The notes below the pieces were generated by a model, which saw only the letters and a program-made list of their open reading frames with translations, was not told where the DNA came from and made no database searches. The position numbers and the translations under genes are program-made. From Lepiota brunneoincarnata (taxonomy: Eukaryota > Basidiomycota > Agaricomycetes > Agaricales > Agaricaceae): a stretch of 64,000 nt of DNA. Below, piece by piece: positions 13,083-24,182 of this stretch; within the stretch, counting starts at the first letter, position 1; every line of letters starts with the position of its first letter. The DNA lies in the NCBI GenBank assembly GCA_023014365.1, contig JAEBUN010000055.1:155408-219407 (forward strand). The letters run 5' to 3'.

Positions 13083-15332
13083 ATGGACTCTTCCTCCACC
13101 CCGCTTGACTCTCAAGACTCAAATGCTCATCTCGCTTCTCTCCTCGCCGACTCGTACAAAGAGTCTGACGCTCTCCGCAGGGAACTCTCCACTCTTCGCA
13201 AACGCGCTGAAAATGCGGAGCGGCTCCTCCACTCCATCCAGTCCGTCCAGCACGCCCCAGACGGTTCCCAGAACGGCACTATCCATGAAACTTCCCGTCT
13301 TCTCATCGAGTTTGAAGACCGAGCCACCCGTGCAGAGCGGGCCAGGGACGAGGCAGAGTCCCGCAGACGCGCCCTCCACGAGAGCTGGCTCCAGCTTGAC
13401 CGTTACCTAGCTCACATCGAGCTCAGGGCCGCAGACGCACGCCAGGCCTTTGTACGTGTCCTCACAGACCCCTCTGCCCCACCTCTCTCTCTCCCGACAA
13501 CATCCACTCATGTCCCTCCATCGGTACGCTCCCTCCTCCCTCCCAAGTCCCATCACCCGTACTTACTCAGCCCTCGTCTCCAGTCCTCTGCCCATGTCTT
13601 TCCTCCTCTTCCTCCTCCGCCGAACCCTAACCCATCCCGCCGTCCGCGCACCCCGAGCATGGATGCTTCCTTTGCTGCCCAGCCACCCCCCTCCAAGCGA
13701 TCAAGAGGCAATAGCGATGATCGCTCGCGCCGGTATCCAGACCAGGTAGGGGTTTCCTTCTCGCTGTTCTCACCAATTGCGCCTTCTAATGTTATTTATT
13801 TATTTATTTTTTTACAGCCCTACCCGCCCCCAAACTATGACGACTATCGTCTCCGTCGCGAACCCCGTATGATTCGTCCCCCAGGCCACCGTTCCCGCAG
13901 CCGTTCCTCTGAGAGATCTATCTCTTCCGTGGACGAGATGCTCCTCCAGGCAACAGCCGCCGAATCCAACGGCACTACCCCCAACGGCGCTAATCCGTCT
14001 CAGATCCCCCGCTCCCGCACCGCTGGTACCACCACCACCACCACCGCCGTCGTCGCCGGCACCTCTGTCGACGACCGTCGTCCCGTTATACACCCTCAAA
14101 ATACCTACCCCTCACTCCAACGCTCTCACCCCGACTCGCCACCCTATCCGAATCGTCCCCGCGGGGACCATAACCACCCTGGACAGGTTCAGCCGTATCA
14201 GACCCATGTGTTTGCCCCTGTCGTCACTGGTGCCCCTCCAAAGAAGCAAAAGTACACCCCCGGCGTCACTCCCACAGCACCCAACATCGGTATGTCACTC
14301 TACACAATACACGACCGTGCGACACGTCTAATCTGGTTTTTTTATTCTCTGCAGGCCCTATTGAAACGCCACCCGCCCCTGCGCCACCGGTTGCTGCATT
14401 TCCACCCACCAATGCAGAGGGCCAGCGAATATGCCGACAATGTGGCCTTCCGGGTCGGTACAAAGACGGAAAGTGTGTCGAGAAGTGGGGTCCCGGCCCG
14501 ATGGGCCCCGGAACAGTCTGTGATAGGTTCGTGCTCCTTGCTACATGGTTGATTCTTCTTCTCCTCTAAACCCTTTGTGTGCAGATGCCGAAAAAAGATG
14601 AAGCGTGTCGAACGCCGCGGCACGCTTGAACAACAGCTTGCCAACACGAGTTCCCTTGGTTCTATTGCGAACATGCAGCAGCGTACCGCCCAACAGGCTG
14701 AACGCCCTCTTCAGCGTTCGGACACGGTCCTCACAACGCATCAGTCTCAGGGCAACACCCAACTGAGTTTTTCGCGGGATAGGGCCGAGCCAACAAGCTT
14801 CCGTTCCCTCATGAGCCCTGGGAAGTCGGCCCGTGCTATCAGCCCTCCCCCAGCCATTGCATCACTCAAGGACGAGGACGAGCCCAATGCGCCACTAACA
14901 GCAGCAGCAGCAGTCGCAACAGCGGCATCAGTCGCACCCATCCCATCAGCAGCCAGCCGGTCAAGCTCAAGAAATGGTAGACCAAAGCACCTCGTCGTTC
15001 CAGCAACCAAACGGTCACCGCTGGCGTCTGGGTCCGTCTCGGGGGATACCAAGGACGCCTCACCAGGCGCCCGGCCAGAGATAGACGCAGAGACAGATGC
15101 AGACGCAGAGGCGGAAGTAGATGCAGATGCCGAGGCAGAAGGAGAAAACGAGGAATATGAAATCGAAGACGATGATGACCCTCCCCCTCGCCGCAAGGCT
15201 GCCCGTGACATCATGAGCGTTCGTGAGGCAGTGCGAGAGGCAGACGAGGAACTCCTCGAGGCTGTTGATGCGGCCGAAGCTAACAGCAGCAGTTCTCACG
15301 TAGGTGGGCGAAGGTATCACGACGACGATTGA
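13083..15332 (+). CDS. GATA-like zinc-finger protein
   Basis: Four exons: 13083-13745, 13818-14289, 14355-14526 and 14585-15332, with GT-AG introns of 72, 65 and 58 bp that all keep frame. I chose ATG 13083 because it directly starts a heptad-rich coiled coil (SYKESDALRRELSTLRKRAENAERLL); an in-frame ATG at 12990 would add 31 residues of leader-like sequence. The middle is Pro/Ser/Arg-rich with a poly-Thr run. The third splice rebuilds a zinc finger: CRQC, 25 residues, CDRC, then the basic CRKKMKRVERRG. Classical GATA fingers have 17-20 residues in the loop, so this is a widened variant; GATA-like is an inference from C-x2-C...C-x2-C and the basic tail. The C-terminus is strongly acidic (about 15081-15180, Ala/Asp/Glu-rich), as in transcriptional regulators. 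Probable nuclear DNA-binding protein; target unknown. Confidence 0.8.
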
Positions 15333-15606
15333 CGACTTGGCTTTTTTTTGTTCTTGCATTTTCTCCGGTTATATACCCCAATGGCATTATTTCGATTGTT
15401 TGTAGTTGTACCGTCCAATATCACGTGATGTCCTTTTATGGAGTACTCGGCTCATCGACGACGCTCTCCACGGACGAAACCAACGAAACGATCTGCAACA
15501 ACAACCAGAACACATTAATCACGACTGCAATTTGGTCTGGCATTCACTTGCTCTGACCTTGTAACGATTTACTCTCAGACTCTTTCTGACTCACTTTATC
15601 TATTCT

Positions 15607-18600
15607 ATGCCTCGTAATGCACGCAAGAACAGGCCCTTCCATGCGCACCTCATGTCCGATAACACTCCTTCACCCCCAGCCCACCTCCCCACTCCTCTAC
15701 CAGAGCTCGCCACCCCTGTCCCCCTCTTAGCTCAGGAGCCCCTAGCCGCCAGTACCGTCCTTGACCATCTCATAGACTTTGACCAGCCCGAGGAGGAACA
15801 GAGACACGTACAATATATGTATCCCTTGGACTCTCAAGACGATGCTGACCTGGGTGTCTACTATCGCTCCCCTCCCTTTAGGGAGGCCCAGCTACCCCCC
15901 ATGGACGAGTACCGCCAGCCTCGCATAGAGACGCCGCCGCCCCTCCCCATTCCTCCTAGGATCCACCAGCAGTACTTTGAGGACACTGAGACTCTGGGTC
16001 ATACCCGCACGCCTACTCTGCCTAGGTGAGTCATTTTCCCTCCTCCTTGTGGAGTTCCTTCTGAACCGAGCGTGGAACATCAGGTCCCCTACCAGACTTG
16101 AGTCTATCTCGCGTACCATCAAGACCTATGCCCCTCCTACCTCGGCATTCAAGTCGTCTGCATCGGCTGCCCTGCGCTTCTTCCGCTGGCGCCCTCCGTA
16201 CCTATGTGCCTTCGTCTATCCACATCCCTGTCCCCTCTGCAGGCCCCTCTCCCCCTCTCGTCTCTCGTCCCGTCAGCTTCGGTCGCTTTTCTGTTGATCC
16301 GGAACTTTCCCGACAGGAGCAATGTCTCGATCATTCATTCGACTACCCTCAAGAAGCCTTCACTGATGGCGGTCTTGCACCGTATCCCCGCTCAGAGGAT
16401 GCACTTGCTGATCCCATTGCATGGGCCTATTGGGATATGCTCTCACAACGGCGAGTTGCATTTTCTCTACTTCTCTGATTCTTTTTGCTCATACTTTAAT
16501 TTAGGCGTGTTCTGATCATCGGCTACACGTCAGGGATCCAAATTTGGGATTGTCATGACCTCGGTTCCGTGACAGAAATCCTCAACCTCCACCTCTCTTC
16601 TGAAGACTGGGTCCTCGACATTGCCGGTCGACCTGTTAACTTTTCGATATTTGCTCATGCTGGTGTTCTCCCTGCGCCGCCCCGCGCCCCTGGTGATATG
16701 CTAGCCATTCACCGTCCGCTCCTTGGAATCCTCATGACGGCTGCAAACGGCGGTCATTCTGCGTTTTTTGTATATTCTCTCAAGACCCATCAGCTTGTCC
16801 AACGGCTCGCGTTGGCGGGTGTTGCTTCTACTTTTGAATCTAATATGAATTTTATTGTAATTGTAGGTGTCTTGTTCATTATTTCCCTTCGTTGGCTGAT
16901 GGCGTGCCCACAGAGTACAACTTTACCATCAGCTGTTCATATATTTTTTGCCACCACTTTCCAACTCTTGTGGACCATCGATTCGGCTTCTCTTGCTCCA
17001 TTTTCACCATCATCAAGTTTATTATTGAATGTATCACTAGTGTCTTCGCCTATAGATCCAGCCCCCCCTCGTCCAGTCTTTGCCCTCTCCCACCGCCTCC
17101 TCGCCTATGCCTCTCCGCGGCCCTACCAAGACCGTCGAGTCTCCCTGTCATCTACGACGGCGTCTGGTACCTCGAGCGTCTCATCATCCCCATTTGGTTT
17201 TACCCAAAGTGACATCGGGAGCGCCGCCTTGAAAGTCGGAGGCACCGTCCTCAGCGGAATGAAGTTTTTGGGAGGGATAGCATACGAAGCGGCAAAGACT
17301 CGGATTGCCGACGCCGGCGGCCCAGGTGGTGGTGGTGGTGGTGGTGGTGCTGTTGGTGGTGGCCAGGGTATCGGGAACCGTTTCTTTTCTAGAAGTGCCC
17401 CCACGGACGAACGGCCATTTACTAGCACCGCTTCTTCTCCGGCTGACAAGGATAAGGACAAGATTGTTACTCCACACCCGAATCCTGTCGTCGAGTCGGG
17501 GCACTACGTCACTGTGCTCGATCTCGCTCCACTCGGGCATCACGATAGCATTGGAGGAGGGATGCCTGCCAAAATTGCAGAGTTTAGGGTTTCGCAGAGT
17601 CAACCTGTTGCTCGCCTGGCTTTCTCTCACGACGGATGTCAGTTGATTACTGTTCCTGAGACTGGACGGGTTATCAAGGTATTTGAGATTTTGCCTGCCG
17701 CGGGCGAGGTAGAGAAGGATGGGTTGGTTGGAGGGTCATCATTGCATATGTATGACTTGAAGCGAGGAAGGACGTCGGTGCTTGTGGAAGGTTTGGACTG
17801 TACGAGGGATGGGAGGTGGTTGGCAATTGGCACGCGAAACAGGACGTTGCATGTGTTTGCTATTAATCCGTATGGGGGCAAACCTGATATCGCGAGCCAT
17901 TTTGAGGGTAGAGTGAAGAATGTAGATGAATTGGTGAGAGTTACTGCTCCTATTACTGTGACTCTGTCTCAATGCTACTTGTAGCAACCTTCCAGAGTCG
18001 AGGTGAATCCCGTCGTTCGACTCCGTCCAATGCATAGTCCGAAACCGGGGCAGCTCCGTGCCCCCCTTGCGTTTGTCTTCGTTCGTCCTGGCGATGTTCA
18101 TCTACCCTCGACCTTGTTGCCACCCATCGCACCCAAGTATAGCGATCCTACTGCTTCACCGCCTGTGTCCCCCCATCATACCCGTCGCGTTAGCAATATA
18201 CAAGATATCTTGGTCTTTGATCCAACAGATGGCATACTTTCGCTACGTCGGGTTGTTGTTGATCAGCAGCGGCCCAAGGATCAGTTGGTGATGGGCCTCC
18301 AGACGGTCTCGAAATCAACTGCGATGGGCGCCGTTTCGAGGTCGTTGCCCGGAAGTGTTGGAAGTCCTGGGCGCGTCAGTGTCAGTGCATCGCCCGGTGC
18401 AATCAGTCGCACTTCGTCGACATCGACGGGCGGCGGCGGTGGCGGTGGTGGTGGTAGTGGTGGGTTGAGTCCAGGAGAAGTTGCGATGGAGCTTGCTGGA
18501 CGGGGCCAGACTGTGGCGACATGGAGCTTGCAGAGGAAGAAGGATTGGGAACAGATCCGTAAGGTTGTGGTGGATTCGGCGGCTAATCTTGGACAACCAA

Positions 18601-19589
18601 GGGAGGATCTTCGGTTCTGAGTGAGTATCTTGTATCTTACCTGGAGTCCGTGCAACTCATTTTTTCTAGTTGGCTCGCACAGGCCGAGCTGTCAACTTGT
18701 TCACACTCGCCACAGGTCCTCCCTCGCTCGCTATACCTCTCTCATCAATTCACATTTTGGGCTTTGGGTGAAGACTACCATGCGTTGCTGCGACAATATC
18801 ACTTTGACGTCCGAGGCGGCAAGATCCAGGTGCGGAGGGAAGTGCAAATCAGCGTCGGGGTTGGATTGAACAGCACCAGTGACCATTTCGTTGACGATCT
18901 CGATGCGCACCGTGGAGATCCTCATTCGTCCTTTAATGAACCCCTCGCATCTGCACTCGCGGGAGACCTTGGTGAATATGCGAGCACTGTTCCAGCTATC
19001 TTGCCCATGTATCCTAACGGTGTATCCGGTACCCACTCGAGCTCGTTTATCAGAAACTCGATTCCCATCCGCAGGCTTGGAGATGGTATGTCCGAGGGTC
19101 TTGGTAGGATCCGGAGGGAGATATCGACTTCGTATCATCGCACGATGCGTTCGCCAAGCTTGGGACCCAGAAGAGGAGGGGGAGATGGTGATGTCATCAG
19201 TGTGCCGCTGGAGTTTGATGAAGAGGATGAAGATTTCCTGGGTGTTGTGGAGGGTGATAGGGCGGGTGGGAGTGGTGGGAGTGCTGAGTCTGGGGCGTTG
19301 ATAGCAACACCCTGGCACGAGCTCTGGTACTGGTGTACATGATCGTGTTCCGCTAGCAGCAGTGCCACCTCCCCCATCTGGTAGTGATGACATTTGGGCG
19401 GGGTGGGAGAGTCGTGAGGTTAAGCAGACCGTCGAAGAGATGGAGAAGTTTGATGATATTTCTGTAGTCGGATTTTTGGATGAGGAGCATCAGCAGGAGA
19501 GGGAGGTGAGGGGGAGGGTAGAGGGGCAGCAGCAGGAACGTGCGAAGAAGGGAAGGAGACGTAAGAAGTTAATGAGTCAGGGTATTTAA
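15607..19589 (+). CDS. BCAS3-like WD40 protein
   Basis: This large multi-exon gene resembles the BCAS3/autophagy-linked WD40 family (human BCAS3, PROPPIN-like beta-propeller). Landmarks in order: ADPIAWAYWDML, VLIIGYTSGIQIWDC, HDLGSVTEILNL, RLALAG, ATTFQLLWTID, VARLAFSHDGCQLITVPETG, LDCTRDGRWLAIGTRNRTLHVF, NPVVRLR, WLAQAELSTC, and the C-terminal BCAS3 region HQFTFWALGEDYHALLRQYH. Frame-keeping introns: 16863-16913 (FIVI-STTLPS), 17934-17984 (VDEL-QPSR) and 18614-18669 (DLR-WLAQ). The step at 16451-16504 works best as a GC-AG intron. A poly-Gly insert lies near 17325-17360 and another near 18430. The first intron (about 16026) and the frame change near 19310-19345 are not fully resolved, so exon boundaries there are provisional. 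Likely role by homology: phosphoinositide-linked membrane or autophagy scaffold; not shown by sequence alone. Confidence 0.78.
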
Positions 19590-19902
19590 CGGATGTACGA
19601 TAGCTCGTATGTTATGAAGCAGTGCAATTGTGGTGCCTGGTATCTGCTGGAAGATTTTGAATTGTGTGGTGTTGACCACATGCTTTCCAAACCCTTGGTG
19701 TGAGCCGACATTCCATAAACCCCTATCGACTGCAACTCCCTTGGTGGGCGTGGCGTGATTTAGCATGACAGAACAGTCCCCCACAGAGTCAGGGATCCTA
19801 GCTGGGTCCAAGACCCTCAATATTTTCAAGGGAAACCCACTTCTTGGCTTCATGTGCTCGAGTTCTGGTTATCAGGGGTGTAATAATGATACTTCTTAGT
19901 AT
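19590..19902. other. Intergenic gap
   Basis: About 310 bp between the BCAS3-like and HNH-like genes. No open frame of note and no recognisable RNA gene; it likely holds the terminator of the left gene and the promoter of the right one. Confidence 0.45.
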
Positions 19903-21311
19903 ATGTCCTCTGAGCAAGCTCACGAGGAGTACCTAGATGAGCAGCAGGCTAAGCTTAGGGTTATGGAAGACCCGGCCTGTCTGGAAAACCATCACCAGGT
20001 ATCAAGCTTAATGTGAAAAGTACCCAGTTCAGACACAGGGCCAGGTGATATCTTGTAATGTTAGTTCCGTGTTTGGATATATTTATCTACAATGTTGCTC
20101 TTCTTTCTTCCTAACTACACAACTCGTTCCCGGTTGCGCCACATAACATCGAAAATCAGCCAGAGCCGGAGCTTATCCAGGCTGAAACCTTAAAACATGT
20201 CTTTGCTGAGGTTGGTTGGTTGTTTACCCGTCTTCTTGCATTTATGGACACAGAATACCATCCTCGAAGCGAGGCTGTCACAGATGCTCAGACAACCCCC
20301 TCTGCGCGACTTCGAGCCAACCAGCAAGTAGACGAAAAGACAAAAAATCGAGTCCGAGCCGTAGATCCATGTCACGGTCGCTGTCTCGTTGAAAACGTTC
20401 ACCCAGAACGCGCTGTGGAGTTCGCTCATTGCGTTCCGAGAAGATTCAGAAACGACGAGAAGATGGTAATTATCGTATTCGTACTGCAATTAGTTATTAC
20501 TAACACAGTTCCTAGCTCACCACTCTCGAGTGGTACTGGGCAATGGAGCATCTGACGCTAAGCCTAGACACGAGGTACAACATCTTCCCATGTAGGTTCA
20601 TCTCATTTGTAGCTTTTGACTCTGAGGAAACTGAGCTGTAGCCCAGGTGGTGCGGCTCTGCACGCTATGCATGACAAGGACTTCTGGATGTTTATACCAG
20701 AAGAACACATCATCCAGCGGTTCTATGAGTCCCTCAGTTTTGTTGATGACGAGATGGTGGCCATGCGTGAACACTTTCCCACTTTCCAGGTATGCCTTGG
20801 TCTCAGTGAGCAACGCAGAAGTTGATAATCATTTATGTAGGAAACTACATTTCGATACCGCCTTTTCTCGATATCGCGCAAAATGGTTGATATACCTGTT
20901 TTCTACCAGCATACTGTTCCACGCCCAAGAACCACACCTTCATCCAGCAATTGCACTGCCCATGTCTACCCATATACAAATCTACCTTTGTTGACGAGTC
21001 ATCTCCATCCTAAATTCGTCATTTTCGAAGCCTGCCGCAAATTAGACCTGTTACCTTCCGCGGAGATTTTCGATCTTATTTTGGCGACGCCGATTCTGCG
21101 GCAAATTGCGGTCATACATACTGCATGGACCAAACCTACCCCCGATGACGCTATGGATGATGAGAGGTTTAACCCGCCGCATGCTGGTGACGACAGTTCT
21201 GACAGCGATTACCACGATGGGACACGTACAGCGAAGCGACGACGAAGGAGCAGTCCCAACCACGGTTCTCCTACTCCACGAAAAAGTCAACGCTTGCAGG
21301 GCAGTAGGTGA
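19903..21311 (+). CDS. HNH-endonuclease-like protein of the Agaricomycete family
   Basis: Five exons (19903-19998, 20160-20465, 20516-20591, 20647-20789, 20841-21311) sum to 1092 nt, 363 aa. The joins at 20591/20647 and 20789/20841 are well defined and restore frame. The core follows the fungal HNH pattern: RCLVENV..., AHCVPRRF (first His), a Trp-rich helix LEWYWAMEHL, LDTRYNIF (Asn) and ALHAMHDKDFWMFIPEEH (last His). The C-terminus is low complexity with the basic stretch AKRRRRSSP, a possible nuclear signal. The family is abundant in mushroom genomes, mostly uncharacterised, and often annotated HNH nuclease; the Cys residues that brace other HNH folds are not clear here, so activity is uncertain. 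The first intron is long (161 bp) and may hide a 12-nt microexon. It is the last ordinary gene before the repeat belt. Confidence 0.75.
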
Positions 21312-21589
21312 TAACACCGCTCCAGCTGAAAAAGGCCAACATAGCGGTCATAAACGTCCTAGCCATTCGAGGTTGTCAGGAAGGACATTATACGAGCATG
21401 CGCAAGTCGTGGGGAAGCAGAAGTGGACTGTGGACTCGATCAGGTCGTGGTCTGAGCAATGCGATCGTCCTGTTTACGCATGATACTTGATCTTGGACCT
21501 TGTAATATGTACCCCATATTCCGTGGGTCTGAGAAAATGTTATGCTTTTGACGAGAGGGAAAGGGCTTCGGGTGTTGGCACAACCCCAC

Positions 21590-22380
21590 ACGGGTTATCA
21601 GGGGGACTCAAGGGTTGGATTCGGGTTCATAGTCCAGGGTCTTGGGTTGCAGGCTGTGGAGGGAAGGATGTGGAGGGAGGGTCTTGGGTTGGGTTGCAGG
21701 CTGTGGAGGGAAGGGTGTAGAGGGAAGAGTGTGGACTCTGGAGACAAGGGTGTAGGGTGAGAGGATGGGGTGTGGGTGTGTGGATGTACAGCAGAGTACA
21801 GGATGAGAGTGGACAAAGAGGGAAGCACAAGGAAGCAGGGTGTCAGGTGTGCAGAAGATATTGTATGTATAAATACAAGTTGATCTGGACAAGGAAGCAA
21901 GACAGTGAGACAAGTGTGCAGAAGATACTGTATGTGTAAATGCAAGTTGATCTGGACAAGGAGACAAGACAGTGAGACAGGTGTAGGGTTATCAGGGGGA
22001 CTCAAGGGTTGGATTTGGGTTCATAGTCCAGGGTCTTGGGTTGCAGACTGTGGAGGGAAGGATGTGGAGGGAGGGTCTTGGGTTGGGTTGCAGGCTGTGG
22101 GGGGAAGGGTGTAGAGGGAAGAGTGTGGACTCTGGAGACAAGGGTGTAGGGTGAGAGGATGGGGTGTGGGTGTGTGGATGTACAGCAGAGTACAGGATGA
22201 GAGTGGACAAAGAGGGAAGCACAAGGAAGCAGGGTATCAGGTGTGCAGAAGATATTGTATGTATAAATACAAGTTGCTCTGGACAAGGAGGCAAGATAGT
22301 GAGACAAGTGTGCAGAAGATACTGTATGTGTAAGTGCAAGTTGATCTGGACAAGGAGACAAGACAGTGAGACAGGTGTAT
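21590..22380 (+). repeat. Two tandem copies of a 394-bp unit with inner 67-bp repeats
   Basis: The sequence beginning TTATCAGGGGGACTCAAGGG at 21595 starts again at 21989, a period of 394 bp with few differences. Inside each copy a 67-bp subunit is itself doubled (CAGAAGATA at about 21852 and again at about 21919). The unit is G-rich on the plus strand. Open frames across it are low-complexity and not counted as genes. Confidence 0.9.
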
Positions 22381-22483
22381 AATGCAAGTAATTCAAATAT
22401 AAATTCAGGGAATGCTCCAATTGTTATGGGAAAAGTTGTGTTGGACTTGTATATATGGGGTGGTTTGAATGGCACTAGACAGA

Positions 22484-22990
22484 ACCTGGCTCGTCGACGA
22501 CGAGTAGTGCTGTGAATTTATGTGCAGAATAAATGATAATTCAATATCATATTCTGTGGTATTTCAATTGTCTTGGACAAGCTATCATTATGTTTGTCTC
22601 AGGAAGACGATTCCAACGGGTATGAACACAACCTGGCTCATCTACAATGAGTAGTGCTGTGAATTGCTGTATATAATAAATGATAAATCTATATAATATT
22701 CTCTGTGGTACTTCATTCGTCGTGGACGAGCTGTCGATGCATTCATCTCAGTGAGACAATTCCAATGGACATGGACACAACCTGACTCGTCTACGATGAG
22801 TAGTGCTAGGAATTATTGTGTGAAATAAATGATCAATCAATATAATATTCTGTGGTATTTCATTCGTCGTAGACGAGCTGTCGATACATTCATCTTAGTG
22901 AGGCAATTCCACTGGGCATAGGCACAACCTGACTTGTCTATGACGAGTAGTGCTGTGAATTGTTGTGCAAAATAAATGATAAATTGATAT
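22484..22990 (+). repeat. Four tandem copies of a ~148-bp AT-rich repeat
   Basis: Units start at 22484, 22631, 22780 and 22927 (periods 147, 149 and 147); the last is cut short. Each begins with a variant of ACCTGACTCGTCTACGATGA, has AATAAATGAT in the middle, and in the second half carries the inverse of the first motif (CGTAGACGAG), so one repeat can fold on itself. The belt sits between the last single-copy gene and the first retroelement. Confidence 0.85.
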
Positions 22991-23113
22991 ACAGTGACCC
23001 ACAAAACCGTTCCAATGTTTTGTACTTTTGACTTAAAGTAGTAATAGCTCAGTAAATAAAATAGCTAAATTTGTGAATATATTTATAAATATAGCCAAAT
23101 ATGTCATATCTGA
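22991..23113. mobile_element. Possible end of a Tc1/mariner-like element cut by telomere addition
   Basis: The sequence after TATA begins CAGTGACCCACAAAACCG, which resembles a terminal inverted repeat of fungal Tc1/mariner elements. No transposase and no opposite end are present; the sequence stops at the first TTAGGG tract at 23114. The resemblance is by eye and short, so confidence is low. Confidence 0.25.
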
Positions 23114-23483
23114 CTTAGGGTTAGGGAAGGGGGGACTAAAACACGAGTCGCGACGGTGGGGCGCAACGGGTTGTTGGGGTTTCCAACTACCCACCCGTTT
23201 CGTCTTATAAAGACTCATCAGGCGCACGATATCCGTCAGATACCTGCCATCCAATCGATTGTCGCCGATAGCGATCGATTGCGATTTTGATCGATAGATC
23301 AAAATCCGCGGAACGTATTTATAATCCCCCCGTTAATAACAGGTGAAAATAGGATTAAAAACTTAACTTCGAGTTTCGAAACTTACCGCGCTGACTTAGA
23401 CGCGCGCTTGCGTCTGGGAAAAGTCACGTGATCGTGCGACCGGTCACGTGCCATCGGGCTATGTTACCCGACGACAGAACAAT
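23114..23483 (-). mobile_element. PLE-1, family A1, 3' pLTR fragment
   Basis: This is the first Penelope-like copy met from the centromere side. It starts at two TTAGGG repeats, then runs through the A1 3' end, a complete hammerhead (23161-23225) and CACGTG boxes. It is cut at GCCGGGG, where the next telomere-like tract begins. No coding part remains. As in all copies, element sense is minus and the 3' end lies to the left. Confidence 0.85.
23161..23225 (-). ncRNA. Hammerhead ribozyme 1 (PLE-1)
   Basis: On the minus strand: stem I GCGC, core CUGAUGA, stem II GUC-UUUAUAA-GAC, core GAAA, stem III CGGGU...ACCCG with an inner GUUGG/CCAAC stem, cleavage site GUU, then GCGC closing stem I. All catalytic core positions are present. 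Predicted cleavage is between 23165 and 23164. Stem I is the open stem, so it is a type I layout with a short stem I. Confidence 0.88.
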
Positions 23484-23870
23484 CCGGGCCGGGGTTAGGG
23501 TAGAAGGAAATATACGACTGAGCCGGTGGACTTGGGCGCAACGGGGTTGTAAGTTAGCACGATCACCCACCCGTTTCGTCCTTATATCGGACTCATCAGG
23601 CGCACGATTAGTCCATCAGACTTACCATCCATCCAATCGGAAAGCGTTCCGGGCTTACCGATCGGGATTGCGACAATTGCTGTGCAATCCGTGGAACAGC
23701 TTACTTAACAAAGCCAAAAATAACTCACATTTTTCACCGAGGGAATATGCACGTGACCACGTGATCACGCTGAGAAAAATCACGTGACCGTGGGAACTTA
23801 CACGGGCGACTAGCTCCGTGGAAGTCGGACTCCCCACGGGGTCGGGCTTACCTCAGCGCACAGGGTTAGG
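23484..23870 (-). mobile_element. PLE-2, diverged family B fragment
   Basis: It begins at GGGGTTAGGGTAGAAGG and follows the B-type 3' region, with clear differences in almost every line from PLE-6, -9 and -16. It holds a hammerhead with a longer stem II, several CACGTG boxes, and stops at CAGGGTTAGGGG (23864). It is probably the oldest family B copy in the array. Confidence 0.8.
23536..23603 (-). ncRNA. Hammerhead ribozyme 2 (PLE-2), variant stem II
   Basis: Core CUGAUGA and GAAA are kept, while stem II is GUCC-GAUAUAA-GGAC: four pairs with a different loop. The extra C-G pair is a compensatory change relative to the other copies. Stem III is CGGG...CCCG and the cleavage site GUU followed by GCGC is conserved. 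Confidence 0.85.
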
Positions 23871-24182
23871 GGTTATTAGAGGCTACTAGGGTCGGACTAG
23901 GGTCGGAAGCCCGACTATGGCAGGGTTGGTGGCAGGGTTGGTGGCAGGGTGTACTGGCACACCTCTGGCTTGATGAGGATGGGCCACATCAAGATGAGTG
24001 CATGAACACTTGTCTTATCTCTCATAGGTTGAGTACTTGTATTAGCAGGCTCAGGTCATGGGTGTAAATTGATTTCATGGTAAATACATCATCTACAAAT
24101 GTGATTACAAGATGGGCGAGACGAACGACTGCTTGGTGAAGGTACTGGCAAATAAAATGCCAGAGTTGAGAGAATACGTACG
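23871..24182. other. Left edge of the non-element island
   Basis: Sequence unrelated to the PLEs starts here. It holds three tandem copies of GCAGGGTTGGTG-like 12-mers (about 23921-23958), loosely telomere-like, then single-copy sequence up to the stop codon of the minus-strand gene. No other gene is seen. Confidence 0.5.

Noticed and set aside
21598..22475. Minus-strand frames rich in Pro/His/Leu/Ser in the tandem duplication
   Set aside because: They are translations of the tandem repeat, duplicated with it, and without start context or domains.
23114..23870. End-to-end telomere fusion inside the array
   Set aside because: All telomere tracts have the G-rich strand on plus; no head-to-head TTAGGG/CCCTAA joint exists anywhere in the window.
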